A DNA stretch of 37,483 nt from Mycobacteriaceae bacterium (GTDB lineage: Bacteria > Actinomycetota > Actinomycetes > Mycobacteriales > Mycobacteriaceae). Below, one piece after another: positions 1 to 8,762 of this stretch. Position 1 is the stretch's first letter. Every line of letters starts with the position of its first letter. The stretch spans positions 1 through 37,483 of the forward strand of contig JAPOKC010000026.1 of assembly GCA_029977845.1 (NCBI GenBank), in the 5' to 3' direction. Position numbers and translations under genes: made by a program. Below the pieces are notes generated by a model. That model was not told the origin of the DNA. It was given only the letters and a program-made list of their open reading frames with translations, and did not search any database.

Positions 1-548
1 GTCAGCCTGCGCGGGTCGTTCTTGATAGCCGCGCACAGCGTGGCGAGGAGTCTGGCGGACCGAGCCACTGAGAGCTTGACGGCGCAGTCGAGAGCCTCGT
101 CGGTGGTTGAAAACTCGATAGCCTCGGCCGCCACCGCCGCGGCGTTCGACAGGTTCAGTGAGCGCCTTCCCGTCAGCATCGGGATGCGCACCTGCTCGGT
201 GATGTGCGGGTCGGCCAGGGTCGCCTGGTCCAGACCGCTGGGTTCCGGCCCGAACATCAGCACATCGCCCGCTTGATAGGCGATCTCGGCGAATGACCGG
301 CCCGCGTGCGCGCTGAACGCGAAGACCCGGGTCGGCCCCAGTGCGGTCCATGCCGCCTCCAGGGACTCGTGAACGGTCACCGAGGCGAGGTCGTGATAGT
401 CCAGTCCGGCCCGGCGCAACTTCGGCTCGGACAGGTCGAAGCCCAACGGTTCCACCAGATGTAATTCGCATCCGGTGGCCGCCACCATCCGGATCGCATT
501 GCCGGTGTTCGGCGCGATGCGAGGGGAGTGGAACAGAATCCGGAACAC
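1..548 (-). CDS. trmL: tRNA (cytidine(34)-2'-O)-methyltransferase, TrmL/SpoU family (3' part cut by window edge and abnormal)
   Basis: The product would 2'-O-methylate the wobble nucleotide of tRNA in the cytoplasm, using SAM. I translated it from the reverse strand. It starts at GTG 548, with GGGAG a few bases upstream. It carries the SPOUT landmarks in order: an N-terminal SPRIAPNTGN segment, EPLGF, RRAGLDYH, MFGPEPSGL and the SAM-knot segment RIPML..RSLNLSN. E. coli TrmL then continues into VYEAWRQ and stops at about 157 residues. Here the match ends after NAAAVA, near position 130. The frame stays open to the window edge through about 43 unrelated residues (ending AAIKNDPRRLT). The N-terminal two thirds are convincing. 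The 3' end looks recombined, or is a fusion. The coiled-coil gene lies 11 bp upstream in the same direction. Confidence 0.8.
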   Translation of the reverse strand, partial: MFRILFHSPRIAPNTGNAIRMVAATGCELHLVEPLGFDLSEPKLRRAGLDYHDLASVTVHESLEAAWTALGPTRVFAFSAHAGRSFAEIAYQAGDVLMFGPEPSGLDQATLADPHITEQVRIPMLTGRRSLNLSNAAAVAAEAIEFSTTDEALDCAVKLSVARSARLLATLCAAIKNDPRRL

Positions 549-850
549 AGGCTCCCGGTCTAGCCGTTCTGCTGATCGATCAGCGATTCGATGAGTTCGG
601 CGATCCGCTGCTGGCCTGCAGCGCTGGCGTCCAACTTCCCTCGCATTTCGGAAAACCCGCGACCGACTTCATCCCGAAGATCGCTGAAGTCCGCGCGCAG
701 CGCGTTGAAACTCGCTGTCGTCGCCTGACGGATGTCGTCGAGGTCATCCTGACTCACAGGAAAGAGACTACCGGCGGGTCGGGTGCGACGGTCGCTCCAA
801 ACCCGAATACCTGGGGATAACAGGAGGGGAGTGGAACAGGATCCGGAACA
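521..850. repeat. 27-bp imperfect direct repeat bracketing a small gene (521-547 and 824-850)
   Basis: Bases 521-547 and 824-850 are identical at 26 of 27 positions (A537 against G840) and lie 303 bp apart. The first copy is the start of trmL read on the minus strand (V-F-R-I-L-F-H-S-P). The second copy encodes the same peptide from an ATG at 851 (M-F-R-I-L-F-H-S-P) and then diverges. The small coiled-coil gene lies between them. The simplest reading is a segment inserted with duplication of the trmL 5' end, or a tandem duplication that has since decayed. Confidence 0.8.
560..757 (-). CDS. small coiled-coil protein of unknown function
   Basis: The product is about 65 residues from GTG 757; an in-frame ATG at 883 would add a low-complexity N-terminus that does not look coding. 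The protein is acidic and helical. Hydrophobic positions recur in a heptad-like pattern (SFNALRADFSDLRDEVGRGF), followed by an amphipathic tail ending DQQNG. There are no catalytic motifs, no membrane segment and no signal peptide. It lies 11 bp upstream of trmL on the same strand, so the two are probably co-transcribed. It sits inside the 27-bp direct repeat. No clear Shine-Dalgarno is visible before 757. I do not recognise a function; oligomerisation through the coiled coil is inference. Confidence 0.5.
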   Translation of the reverse strand: MSQDDLDDIRQATTASFNALRADFSDLRDEVGRGFSEMRGKLDASAAGQQRIAELIESLIDQQNG

Positions 851-889
851 TCCGCTGCCGATCGGTCCTCGGTGCTGTTTCATGAACGG

Positions 890-2371
890 ATGACGGTGCC
901 AACAGCGCGTCCCGGCTGGCTGGCCGTGACAGCAAGTTGCCTTCTGGTCGCGGCGTGCACGGCGCCGGCCGAGGTGACCCCGGCGGCCAGAGCCCCCCTG
1001 AGCTGGACGCGGTGCGGAGAGCTACCCGACCAGACCCGTGAATGCGCAACCCTGCAGGTGCCGTTGGACTACGCCGATCCCTCCGGGCGCATGATCGACC
1101 TTGCGCTGGCCCGCATCCCCGCTCGCGATCCGGGTTCGAGGGTGGGGTCGATCCTGGTCGATCCCGGCGGACCCGGGATCTCCGGAGTCAATGAGATCCT
1201 CACGCTGCCGAATCAACTCGGTGATGCCGTCGAGGCGCGTTACGACATCGTCGGCTGGGACCGCCGGGGCGTCGGGAAGAGCAGTCCGCTGTGGTGTCGC
1301 ACCCCCGAGGAGATGGGTCAGTACGCGCGCGCTCTGGCCGCTGCGCAGTGGTCGGCCTCGCCGGGATCCCCAGAGGTGGCGGCATGGGCAACTCAGGCGC
1401 AGGCATTCGCCGACGGGTGCGCCACGGGCGACCCCGATCTGATCGGGCACATCGGAACACGCGACTCTGCTCGCGATATGGAATCGATCCGGGTGGCCCT
1501 CGGTGAACCGGCGATGAACTACGTGGGCTGGTCGCACGGCACGAAGATGGGTGCCTTCTACATCGACGCCTACCCGCAGCACGTCGGACGGATGGTGCTG
1601 GACAGCGCCATCGACCCGGCACTGTCGATCACCGAGTACAACCGCGGTCAGTCGCAGGGGTTGGAAGCCCAATTGATGAGGTTTGTCGACTTCTGCACCG
1701 CCTCAGGTGACTGCCCACTACCGCCCGACCACGTCGCCGCCACCGTGGCACTCAAGGCCTACCTGGTGTCGCTTCCGGTCGACGGCGCCGATCCGAAAGT
1801 CGCGACGCGCGCGGATGCGATGGCCGCACTGAGCGACGCGATGTATGTGCCCCCGGTGTCGTTCCCCGCATTGCTCAACGCACTGCGCACCGGAATGGCC
1901 GGTGACGGGACCGAACTCATCACCCTCGGTGGCCTGCGCGGGAACCAGACCAACAAACTGCAGGCCCTCTATGCCATCAATTGCTATGACTCCACCCCGA
2001 CACCGGACGTCGCCGGCAGCGCGGCATTGGCCGAGCAATGGAACGCCGACACCCCGATCTTCGGATCAGCCAACGCCTGGGGTGGCCTGCGCTGCAGCAA
2101 TTTTCCCGCCCACGATCCGGTGGGGCCGAAACCGGTTCGTGGCGAAGGGGCGCCGCCGGTCGTCATCATCGGAGCTCGCGATGACGGAGCCACGCCGCTT
2201 CCGTGGTCGGAAGCCCTTGCGATTCAACTTGTCTCGTCCCGGCTGGTGATCGCCGACACCGATGTCCATTCGGTCTATCCGGCCTACAACCGCTGCGTCG
2301 AACAGATCGTTGACGCCTATCTGCTGGACGGCACCGCCCCGTCGAAGGTGTCGCACTGCCCGGCAGACTGA
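890..2371 (+). CDS. lipoprotein alpha/beta hydrolase, tripeptidyl-aminopeptidase-like (TAP/Hip1 family)
   Basis: This is a predicted cell-envelope serine hydrolase. The ATG at 890 gives a short lipoprotein signal with lipobox LVAAC (lipidated Cys23). A GTG at 872 would only add six residues. An oxyanion-hole segment DPGGPG (about residue 91) is followed by the nucleophile elbow GWSHG (Ser215), an acid in GARDDGATP (Asp431/432) and His460 in DVHSVY. This triad order and the 493-residue length match the mycobacterial family that includes CaeA/Hip1 (Rv2224c) and Rv2223c. The elbow GWSHG and the His context differ from the usual GYSYG and GHG, so this is a paralogue of uncertain substrate. Its stop lies one base from the stop of the convergent membrane-protein gene. 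Confidence 0.85.
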   Translation: MTVPTARPGWLAVTASCLLVAACTAPAEVTPAARAPLSWTRCGELPDQTRECATLQVPLDYADPSGRMIDLALARIPARDPGSRVGSILVDPGGPGISGVNEILTLPNQLGDAVEARYDIVGWDRRGVGKSSPLWCRTPEEMGQYARALAAAQWSASPGSPEVAAWATQAQAFADGCATGDPDLIGHIGTRDSARDMESIRVALGEPAMNYVGWSHGTKMGAFYIDAYPQHVGRMVLDSAIDPALSITEYNRGQSQGLEAQLMRFVDFCTASGDCPLPPDHVAATVALKAYLVSLPVDGADPKVATRADAMAALSDAMYVPPVSFPALLNALRTGMAGDGTELITLGGLRGNQTNKLQALYAINCYDSTPTPDVAGSAALAEQWNADTPIFGSANAWGGLRCSNFPAHDPVGPKPVRGEGAPPVVIIGARDDGATPLPWSEALAIQLVSSRLVIADTDVHSVYPAYNRCVEQIVDAYLLDGTAPSKVSHCPAD

Positions 2372-2372
2372 A

Positions 2373-3245
2373 CTAGGTCTCTTCGCTGGTGACCTCGCCG
2401 GCGTTGACCAGATACAGCCAGACCAAGGTCGCGAGCCCGATCGCCAAGGCCTGTACGTTGACGACGAATGCGATGTATTCATGCCAGACCGCGGCCAGTC
2501 CGCATGGCGCGGAATCCGCTTTCACCAGAACAGAGAACGCCAGCGCCAGGGCGGTACAGATCAGTAATACCGTGAACACCGGGGCCACCCGCGTACCGGG
2601 ATCGCCGTCGCGGGAATTACGCCGTAATTGGTTCAGCTCGATCGTCATGGTGAGCAGCAGGACCGCGTTGATGTTGTTCATATCGGCGAAGAAAGCCGAT
2701 GAAACCTCACCTGCGCAACCGTCGTCGACGTTGATGACCGGGTACCACAGCGCCGACGCGATCTGCACGGCGAAGGTGCCGACCGCCAGCGGAATGATCC
2801 AGCTTCGTGATGCCGGTCCGTCGCTGAGCGTGGCGACCATGAGCATGATCATCGCGCTGACGAACACAGCGGAGCCGGCCAGATTGATGCCGATCGAGGG
2901 GAGGTCACCGAGTCCGGCCCGGCGCTCGGCGGTGAGGATCAGCGCGAGGTGGCTTGCGATGACCAGCAGTGCACCCAACACCCAGCATCGGTTCAACCGC
3001 CAGTTTCCACTGATCCGCCACTTGAGCACGGCGGTCAGCAGCACCAGCGCGAGATCCGCTGTCAGGACCAGCCATTGCCGGTCGCTGGCAGCGAGTGCCG
3101 AATTGCCCGAGAGATCGAGCAAGAACTCGACGACGTCGTCACTGAAGGTGAAGCCGACCACCAACAGGAAGGCGGCTGCCAGCGCCGGTAGGTCCGCCGG
3201 AAATTTGAAACGCCACGCGGACTTGGCCATTTCTTTGCGGGTCAC
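2373..3245 (-). CDS. multi-pass membrane protein coupled to the FHA-ABC transporter
   Basis: The protein has about 290 residues from GTG 3245, whose GTGA overlaps the stop of the upstream ABC transporter gene by four bases; ATG 3230 is an alternative start. Seven or eight hydrophobic segments can be picked out, for example LALVLLTAVL, LLVIASHLALIL and VLLICTALALAFSVLV. A conserved-looking loop carries NVDDGCAG. I see no enzyme motifs and do not recognise the family. The overlap implies translational coupling, so a role beside the transporter (partner subunit or assembly factor) is a reasonable inference. The frame stays open upstream into the ABC gene, but that part is out-of-frame shadow of the transporter. 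Confidence 0.75.
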   Translation of the reverse strand: MTRKEMAKSAWRFKFPADLPALAAAFLLVVGFTFSDDVVEFLLDLSGNSALAASDRQWLVLTADLALVLLTAVLKWRISGNWRLNRCWVLGALLVIASHLALILTAERRAGLGDLPSIGINLAGSAVFVSAMIMLMVATLSDGPASRSWIIPLAVGTFAVQIASALWYPVINVDDGCAGEVSSAFFADMNNINAVLLLTMTIELNQLRRNSRDGDPGTRVAPVFTVLLICTALALAFSVLVKADSAPCGLAAVWHEYIAFVVNVQALAIGLATLVWLYLVNAGEVTSEET

Positions 3246-5665
3246 TGCTTGCCGCCCCTGAGCCGGATCCTCCATCGCACCAGGCTCAGGTAGGCCAGGC
3301 TCAGTCCGGCGAGCATCGCCAGGTCGAACCACCAGACCGGTGCCCGGTGCTCCCACCAATGGTCCTTCGGTGTCAGCGGTCCCGGCACCAGATTGATCAG
3401 ATCGACGGTGGATGCCGATGCGGCGAATCCCCAGCGGGCCGGCGTCAGCCAGGACAACTGGTCGAGCACCAGCCGGTTGGTCACCGGGATCATCCCGCCG
3501 GAGAAGACCAGCTGGCTCATGATCGCCACCACCAGCAGCGGCATGATCTGTTCGTTGGACTTGGCCAGTGCGGACAGCAGCAGACCCAGGTTGGCCGAGG
3601 CGACGCAGGTTGCGGCGATGTCGACGAACAACTCCAGTCCGGGTTTGCCCAGCGCCACCGCGCCCTGTGTCGGACCGCCCTTGCCCCACAACACGATCAG
3701 CGTCACGATCGCCGACTGCGCCACCGCGAACACGGTGTACACGCAGACCTTGGCCAGCAGGTAGGCCGTGGTGGACAGCCCGACGGCCTGTTCACGCCGG
3801 AAGATCGCCCGTTCGCCGATCAGGTCGCGGATCGTCAGCGCGGTGCCCATGAAGATGGCGCCGACGTTGAGCAGCACCAGGATCTGTCCGGGTTCGTTGG
3901 GGGCGTCGCCCATCGGGTCGGGCACACCGAACCCCGAGGTTCCCGGCACCGCCAGTGACAGCACTCCCATGATGAACGGCAACAGCGCCAGGAAGATGAA
4001 GTAGCCGCGGTCGGAGATGATCAGCCGGGTCTGCCGGCGCACGATTGTCGAGAACTGCCGTCGCAGACTCGTGTGCACCGGCTCCCCGAGGTCTGAGGGA
4101 GCCTCCATCGGCGGCGCCGCGGGAGGCGGCCCGGTCAGCGCGAGGTAGCGATCGTTGGCGCCCTGGGGGTCGCCGGCGACCGAGGAGAAGATGTCGGCCC
4201 AGTTGGTGGTGCCCATCGCCGAGCCGATCTGCGCCGGGGTGCCGCAGAACGCGGTCTTACCGCCGGGAGCCAGCAGCAGCACCTGATCGCACACGTCGAG
4301 ATAGGTCAGCGAGTGGGTGACGACCAGCACCACGCGCCCGGCGTCGGCCAGTTGGCGCAGCATCGTCATCACCTGCCGGTCCAGCGCCGGATCCAGGCCT
4401 GAGGTGGGTTCGTCGAGAATGAGCAGTGACGGCCCGGTCAGCAGTTCCAGGGCCACCGACGCACGCTTGCGCTGCCCTCCGGAGAGTTTGTCGACGCGGG
4501 TGTTGGCGTGCTGGGTCATCTCCAGTTCGGCCAGCACCTGTGCGACGACCGCCTGCCGGTCCTCGGTGGTGGTGTCCGGCGGCAGTCGCAGTTCGGCGGC
4601 GTACATCAACGCTTGGTTCACCGTGAGCTGACCGTGCACCACGTCGTCCTGCGGCACCATACCGACCCGGGACCGCAGCGAGGCGTACTCGGCGTGGATG
4701 TTGTGGCCCTCGAAGCTGACCGTTCCGCTGGTCGGATGGGTGTAACCGGCGATCAGTTTCGCAAGGGTCGACTTGCCCGCGCCGGAAGGTCCGATGATCG
4801 CGGTCAGTGTGCCCGGCCGGGCGGTGAACGAGATGTTGTCCAGCAGGGTCTTGTTGTTCTCGATGGTCCAGGTGATCGCGCGCACATCGAGACCTCCGGT
4901 CCCGGTTGCAGCCGCTGTGTCACTGCGCCGCAACAGGTTTCCACCGGTGAACACCAGGTCGACGTTGCCGATCGTGACGATGTCACCTTCATCCAGCAGC
5001 GCGGTGTCCACCCGGTTGCCATTGACGAAGGTTCCGTTGATGCTGCGGTTGTCCGCGATCTCCCATCCGCCGGGAGTGGGGATCAACGTCGCGTGGTGCC
5101 GTCCGGCCAGCACGTCGGGGATGACGATGTCGTTGTCGGTCGCGCGGCCGATTTTCAGCGACCCGGGCGGCGCCTCCGGCGCCGAACCGGGCCGCAGGAT
5201 CTTCAGCATGGAGGTGGCGAGATTCGAGTTGCCGCCGGACCGGTCCGGGGACGGGCCCATCCGGGTGGGCGCGGCGTCGAGGGTCGGCGGCTGGGTCGGA
5301 GTAGGAGTGGCAGGCTGTTGGATCATCACCGTCGAGGCCTGCGGCGGCCGTCCCGCCGAGCCCTGATGCCGGCCCAGGTCGAAGGTCACCGGTGGCCCGT
5401 CCGGGCTGCCGAGATTGATGGTTGTGCCGTCGGTGAGGTCGACGGCCTGCATCCGGCGACCATGGACGTACATACCGTTGAGCGATCCGTTGTCGATCGC
5501 CACCCACCGGCCGTTCTCGAAACGCAGCAGCACATGCGCCCGAGAGACCAGTGGGTGGGCGATGCGCACGTCGGCCCGCAGATCGCGGCCGACGACCACG
5601 TCGTTGCCCGCGGCGAAGGTGCGTGGCGCTCCGTTATAGCGGACGGTCAGAACAGGCACGTTCAT
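3242..5665 (-). CDS. FHA-domain ABC transporter, Rv1747-type half transporter (ATPase plus permease)
   Basis: The protein has 807 residues from ATG 5665. The first FHA domain (about residues 22-97) has GRD, SRAH and N..LNG phosphothreonine-binding signatures. A Thr/Pro-rich linker (about 110-140) follows, then a second FHA domain (about 169-242; GRATDND, GRHH, SINGTFVNG). The ABC ATPase has Walker A GPSGAGKST (292-300), signature LSGGQ (394-398) and Walker B LLILDEP (414-420). The last 260 residues form an ABC-2-type membrane domain. M. tuberculosis Rv1747 has this architecture, is phosphorylated in the linker by PknF, and is linked to export of cell-envelope lipids (family knowledge). No kinase gene is adjacent here. 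A TANNNT box (TAGCAT, 5674-5679) eight bases before the ATG suggests a possible leaderless promoter. Confidence 0.93.
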   Translation of the reverse strand: MNVPVLTVRYNGAPRTFAAGNDVVVGRDLRADVRIAHPLVSRAHVLLRFENGRWVAIDNGSLNGMYVHGRRMQAVDLTDGTTINLGSPDGPPVTFDLGRHQGSAGRPPQASTVMIQQPATPTPTQPPTLDAAPTRMGPSPDRSGGNSNLATSMLKILRPGSAPEAPPGSLKIGRATDNDIVIPDVLAGRHHATLIPTPGGWEIADNRSINGTFVNGNRVDTALLDEGDIVTIGNVDLVFTGGNLLRRSDTAAATGTGGLDVRAITWTIENNKTLLDNISFTARPGTLTAIIGPSGAGKSTLAKLIAGYTHPTSGTVSFEGHNIHAEYASLRSRVGMVPQDDVVHGQLTVNQALMYAAELRLPPDTTTEDRQAVVAQVLAELEMTQHANTRVDKLSGGQRKRASVALELLTGPSLLILDEPTSGLDPALDRQVMTMLRQLADAGRVVLVVTHSLTYLDVCDQVLLLAPGGKTAFCGTPAQIGSAMGTTNWADIFSSVAGDPQGANDRYLALTGPPPAAPPMEAPSDLGEPVHTSLRRQFSTIVRRQTRLIISDRGYFIFLALLPFIMGVLSLAVPGTSGFGVPDPMGDAPNEPGQILVLLNVGAIFMGTALTIRDLIGERAIFRREQAVGLSTTAYLLAKVCVYTVFAVAQSAIVTLIVLWGKGGPTQGAVALGKPGLELFVDIAATCVASANLGLLLSALAKSNEQIMPLLVVAIMSQLVFSGGMIPVTNRLVLDQLSWLTPARWGFAASASTVDLINLVPGPLTPKDHWWEHRAPVWWFDLAMLAGLSLAYLSLVRWRIRLRGGKQ

Positions 5666-5686
5666 CGCCAGCAATGCTAGGCGAAC

Positions 5687-6877
5687 TCAGCTCGGGCCCC
5701 CGGTCACCACGCAGTGCGTCCGGCTGTAGATCGTCGGCATGCATTTGTTGCAGTGATCACAGACCGATCGCACCGCACCGTCGCCCCGGATCCGGTCGAG
5801 CAGATCGGGTTCGGCCAGCAGCGCCCGGCCCATCGCGATGAACTCGAACCCCTCAGCCATGGCGGTGTCCATGGTCTGCCGGTTGGTGATGCCGCCCAGC
5901 AGGATCAGCGGCATCGTGAGTTCCCTGCGGAACTGCCGTGCGTCGTCGATCAGGAAAGCGTCCTGATACGGGTAGCGGCGCAGGAACTTGGTCCCGGTCA
6001 TCCGCATCCCCCAGCTCAGCGGTGGTTTGAACGCGGCGCTGAACTCCTTGATCGGAGACTCGCCGCGGAACAGGTACATCGGGTTGAGCAGAGAGCTGCC
6101 CGCGGTGAGTTCCAGGGCATCCAGGCCGCCGTCATCCTGCAGCCACCGGGCGGTCTGCAGCGACTCCGCTATGGCGATGCCCCCGCGCACCCCGTCGGCC
6201 ATGTTCAGCTTGGCGGTCACCGCGATCGGCGCCGAGCCGTCGCGTTCCACCTCCCGGCGGACCGCCATCACGACGTCCCGGGCCACCCTGGCCCGGTTCT
6301 CCAGCGAGCCGCCGAAGGAGTCGGTGCGCTTGTTGATCAGCGGTGAGAGGAACGAGCTGGCCAGGTAGTTGTGGCCCAGGTGGATCTCGACGGCGTCGAA
6401 CCCCGCGTCGATCGCATAGCGGGCAGCCCGGGCGTGGTCGGCGACGACCTCGTCGATATCGGCGCCCGTCGCGTGCCTGGCGAACCGCATGGACAACGGA
6501 TTGAAGAACCGCACCGGGGCCAACGCGGGCGCCTTGTTGGACTTCGCGTTGGCGACCGGACCGGCGTGGCCGATCTGGGCGCTGATCGCCGCACCCTCGG
6601 CGTGCACGGCATCGGTGAGCCGCCGCAGGCCCGGCACGGCCTCCGGCCGCATCCACAGCGCAGTGCCGTCGGTCCGGCCACCCGGGCTGACGGCGCAGTA
6701 GGCCATCGTGGTCATCCCGACCCCGCCGGCGGCAATGGCCCGGTGGAAGGCGATCAGGTCGTCGCTCACCAGTGCCTGCTGGGTTCGGGCTTCGAACGTG
6801 GCCGCCTTGATAATCCGGTTGCGCAGGGTGATCGGACCGAGCTTGGCCGGGCTGAACACATCCGGGACAGCTGTCAT
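5687..6877 (-). CDS. NADH:flavin oxidoreductase, Old Yellow Enzyme family, with C-terminal cysteine cluster
   Basis: The protein has 396 residues from ATG 6877 and would be an FMN-dependent cytoplasmic reductase with a TIM-barrel fold. Family landmarks are QIGHAG (about 101-106), the EIHLGHNYL segment (164-172) where the family normally has Hxx[22 protein letters not shown], and the phosphate-binding LLGGI and [10 protein letters not shown] near the C-terminus. Cysteines at 373, 376, 379 and 389 resemble the iron-sulfur loop of 2,4-dienoyl-CoA reductase-type members, but the FAD/NADPH domain that follows in those enzymes is absent. M. tuberculosis Rv3359 is the likely counterpart. The frame continues upstream into antisense of folD, so the ATG at 6877 is preferred; TACATT six bases upstream would suit a leaderless transcript. 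Confidence 0.9.
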   Translation of the reverse strand: MTAVPDVFSPAKLGPITLRNRIIKAATFEARTQQALVSDDLIAFHRAIAAGGVGMTTMAYCAVSPGGRTDGTALWMRPEAVPGLRRLTDAVHAEGAAISAQIGHAGPVANAKSNKAPALAPVRFFNPLSMRFARHATGADIDEVVADHARAARYAIDAGFDAVEIHLGHNYLASSFLSPLINKRTDSFGGSLENRARVARDVVMAVRREVERDGSAPIAVTAKLNMADGVRGGIAIAESLQTARWLQDDGGLDALELTAGSSLLNPMYLFRGESPIKEFSAAFKPPLSWGMRMTGTKFLRRYPYQDAFLIDDARQFRRELTMPLILLGGITNRQTMDTAMAEGFEFIAMGRALLAEPDLLDRIRGDGAVRSVCDHCNKCMPTIYSRTHCVVTGGPS

Positions 6878-6892
6878 ATGGAGAATGTAGCC

Positions 6893-7741
6893 GTGCCCGC
6901 GATAAGCCTGGACGGAAAGCTCACCCGCGACGAGATCTTCGTCGACCTCTCGCAGCGGGTGGCCGCGCTGACCGCCGCCGGCCGGACCCCCGGCCTGGGC
7001 ACCGTCCTGGTCGGTGACGACCCGGGCTCGCACGCCTATGTCAAGGGCAAGCACTCCGACTGCGCCGAGGTCGGCATCACCTCGCTGCGCCGCGACCTGC
7101 CCGCTGATGTCAGCCAGGCCGAACTCAACGCGGTGATCGACGAACTCAACGCCAACCCGGAGTGCACCGGCTACATCGTGCAACTGCCGTTACCTCGCCA
7201 CCTTGACGAGAACGCCGCTCTGGAGCGCATCGACCCGGCCAAGGACGCCGACGGGCTGCACCCCACCAATCTCGGACGCCTGGTCCTTAATGAACCCGCG
7301 CCGCTGCCGTGCACGCCACGCGGAATCGTGCACCTGCTGCGACGTTTCGGCGTGGAGCTCGACGGTGCGCACGTCGTGGTGATCGGTCGCGGTGTCACCG
7401 TTGGCCGCCCGCTGGGACTGTTGCTCACCCGTCGCTCCGAGAACGCGACAGTCACGTTGTGCCACACCGGAACTCGCGACCTTCCCGCGCTGACTCGGCA
7501 GGCGGATGTGATCGTCGCAGCCGTCGGTGTGCCGCACATGCTGACCGCCGGCATGGTATCCCCTGGTGCAGCGGTGGTGGACGTCGGCGTCAGCCGAGTG
7601 GACGGGAAGCTCACCGGCGACGTTGCCCCCGACGTCTGGGATGTGGCCGGATCGGTATCGCCCAATCCGGGTGGCGTCGGACCGCTCACCCGTGCCTTCC
7701 TGCTGACCAACGTCGTGGAGCGAGCAGAAGCCGCGCAATGA
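6893..7741 (+). CDS. folD: bifunctional methylenetetrahydrofolate dehydrogenase/cyclohydrolase
   Basis: FolD interconverts 5,10-methylene-, methenyl- and 10-formyl-tetrahydrofolate with NADP in the cytoplasm, supplying one-carbon units. The signatures are all present: YVKGKHSDC (catalytic Lys region), [19 protein letters not shown], the NADP-binding [11 protein letters not shown] and [13 protein letters not shown] near the C-terminus. It is close to M. tuberculosis FolD (Rv3356c). I prefer GTG 6893, because GGAGAA at 6880-6885 sits at a suitable distance. An in-frame ATG at 6878 would directly abut the divergent oxidoreductase ATG and has no ribosome-binding site. The stop overlaps the next gene's ATG in ATGA. 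Confidence 0.95.
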   Translation: MPAISLDGKLTRDEIFVDLSQRVAALTAAGRTPGLGTVLVGDDPGSHAYVKGKHSDCAEVGITSLRRDLPADVSQAELNAVIDELNANPECTGYIVQLPLPRHLDENAALERIDPAKDADGLHPTNLGRLVLNEPAPLPCTPRGIVHLLRRFGVELDGAHVVVIGRGVTVGRPLGLLLTRRSENATVTLCHTGTRDLPALTRQADVIVAAVGVPHMLTAGMVSPGAAVVDVGVSRVDGKLTGDVAPDVWDVAGSVSPNPGGVGPLTRAFLLTNVVERAEAAQ

Positions 7742-8025
7742 AGCGTTACTGGAGGGCGGTGTTCCGGCGCCAGTGGCCCGTCCTGACCGTCGCGGGGATC
7801 GGTCTGGTCGCCGCGATTCTCGTCGCCGCCGGGTTCTGGCGCCGTGGCACCCTGCTGATCGGCATCGGCGTCGGCGTGGCCGCGGCACTGCGCCTGCTGC
7901 TCCCCGAGGACCGCGTCGGGGTGCTCGCGGTGCGAAGCCGGCGTCTGGACGTGGCGATGATGACCAGCGTCTGTGCGGCGGTGCTCTACATCGCCTGGAC
8001 CGTCGATCCGCTGGGGACTTCCTAA
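7738..8025 (+). CDS. DUF3017 small membrane protein
   Basis: The 95-residue protein starts at ATG 7738, overlapping the folD stop as ATGA, which implies translational coupling. It has a basic N-terminus ([12 protein letters not shown]), then three hydrophobic segments at about residues 14-31, 38-50 and 72-88, separated by a short charged loop ([18 protein letters not shown]). Length, layout and position after folD match the DUF3017 family, for example Rv3355c. Function is unknown. Its TAA stop shares the four bases 8022-8025 with the stop of the convergent methyltransferase gene. Confidence 0.88.
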   Translation: MKRYWRAVFRRQWPVLTVAGIGLVAAILVAAGFWRRGTLLIGIGVGVAAALRLLLPEDRVGVLAVRSRRLDVAMMTSVCAAVLYIAWTVDPLGTS

Positions 8026-8762
8026 GCCAGGGTGGCCCTGATGCACACGGTGATGTAGGGCATCGCGATCCCGGCGGAGTTGGCCAGCGCCGGATGGGTG
8101 GCCAGCAGTTCCCGGACCTGCTCGAGGGTGCGATCCCGGACGTCAGCCGGTGAGGTGATGCAGTAACTGCGGGAGGCGACGTAGTCGATCAGCGCCTGCG
8201 GCGTCACATAGTTGGTCCACTCCACCCGGTGGTGCTCGACATCGGTGAACGGAGCCGGCAGGTCGGGGGAGACGACTCTGTCGTGTTCGAGGCCGACGAT
8301 CCGGCTGAAATCCTTGACCCAGCCCAGCCGGTCGTCGCGGACGTTCCACACCAGCCCGAGCCTGCCCCCGGGCCGAAGCACCCTGGCCACCTCGGCCACC
8401 GCCCGTTCCGGATCGAACCAGTGCCACGCCTGGGCCACCAGAACGGCGTCAACGGCGTTGTCCGGCAACGGAATATGTTCGGCCGTGCCCAGCAGGGCCG
8501 GTGTGTCGGGAAGCGCGCTGCGCAGCACTTCGAGCATCTCGGCGATCGGGTCGACGGCGATCACGGACAGCCCGCGTTCGACCAGCCGGGTGGTCAGCTT
8601 GCCGGTGCCGGCTCCGAGGTCGAGAACATCGCGGGCGTTGTCCGCAAGCAGCCAGTCGATCGCCTCCGGTGGATAGGAAGGCCGGCCTCGCTCGTATGCG
8701 GCGGCTTGAGACCCGAAGGACAGTGAGCGTTCGTGCGCGTCACTCACCGGTCGGCCCGTCAT
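8022..8762 (-). CDS. class I SAM-dependent methyltransferase
   Basis: The 246-residue protein has a Rossmann-type methyltransferase core. Motif I is VLDLGAGTG (about 46-54), the acidic ribose-binding residue lies in VIAVDP, then come [19 protein letters not shown] and the post-motif [12 protein letters not shown]. The start overlaps the metX stop by four bases (ATGA, 8759-8762), so it is the third gene of the metY-metX unit. This matches the position of M. tuberculosis Rv3342. The WHWFD region is typical of methyltransferase family 11 members acting on small molecules. The substrate cannot be read from sequence. Being downstream of a SAM riboswitch, its supply is tied to SAM level (inference). 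Confidence 0.9.
   Translation of the reverse strand: MTGRPVSDAHERSLSFGSQAAAYERGRPSYPPEAIDWLLADNARDVLDLGAGTGKLTTRLVERGLSVIAVDPIAEMLEVLRSALPDTPALLGTAEHIPLPDNAVDAVLVAQAWHWFDPERAVAEVARVLRPGGRLGLVWNVRDDRLGWVKDFSRIVGLEHDRVVSPDLPAPFTDVEHHRVEWTNYVTPQALIDYVASRSYCITSPADVRDRTLEQVRELLATHPALANSAGIAMPYITVCIRATLA

Noticed and set aside
768..851. A second trmL gene starting at ATG 851
   Set aside because: Only the first nine codons match trmL; the frame then diverges and ends, so it is a duplicated fragment and not a gene.
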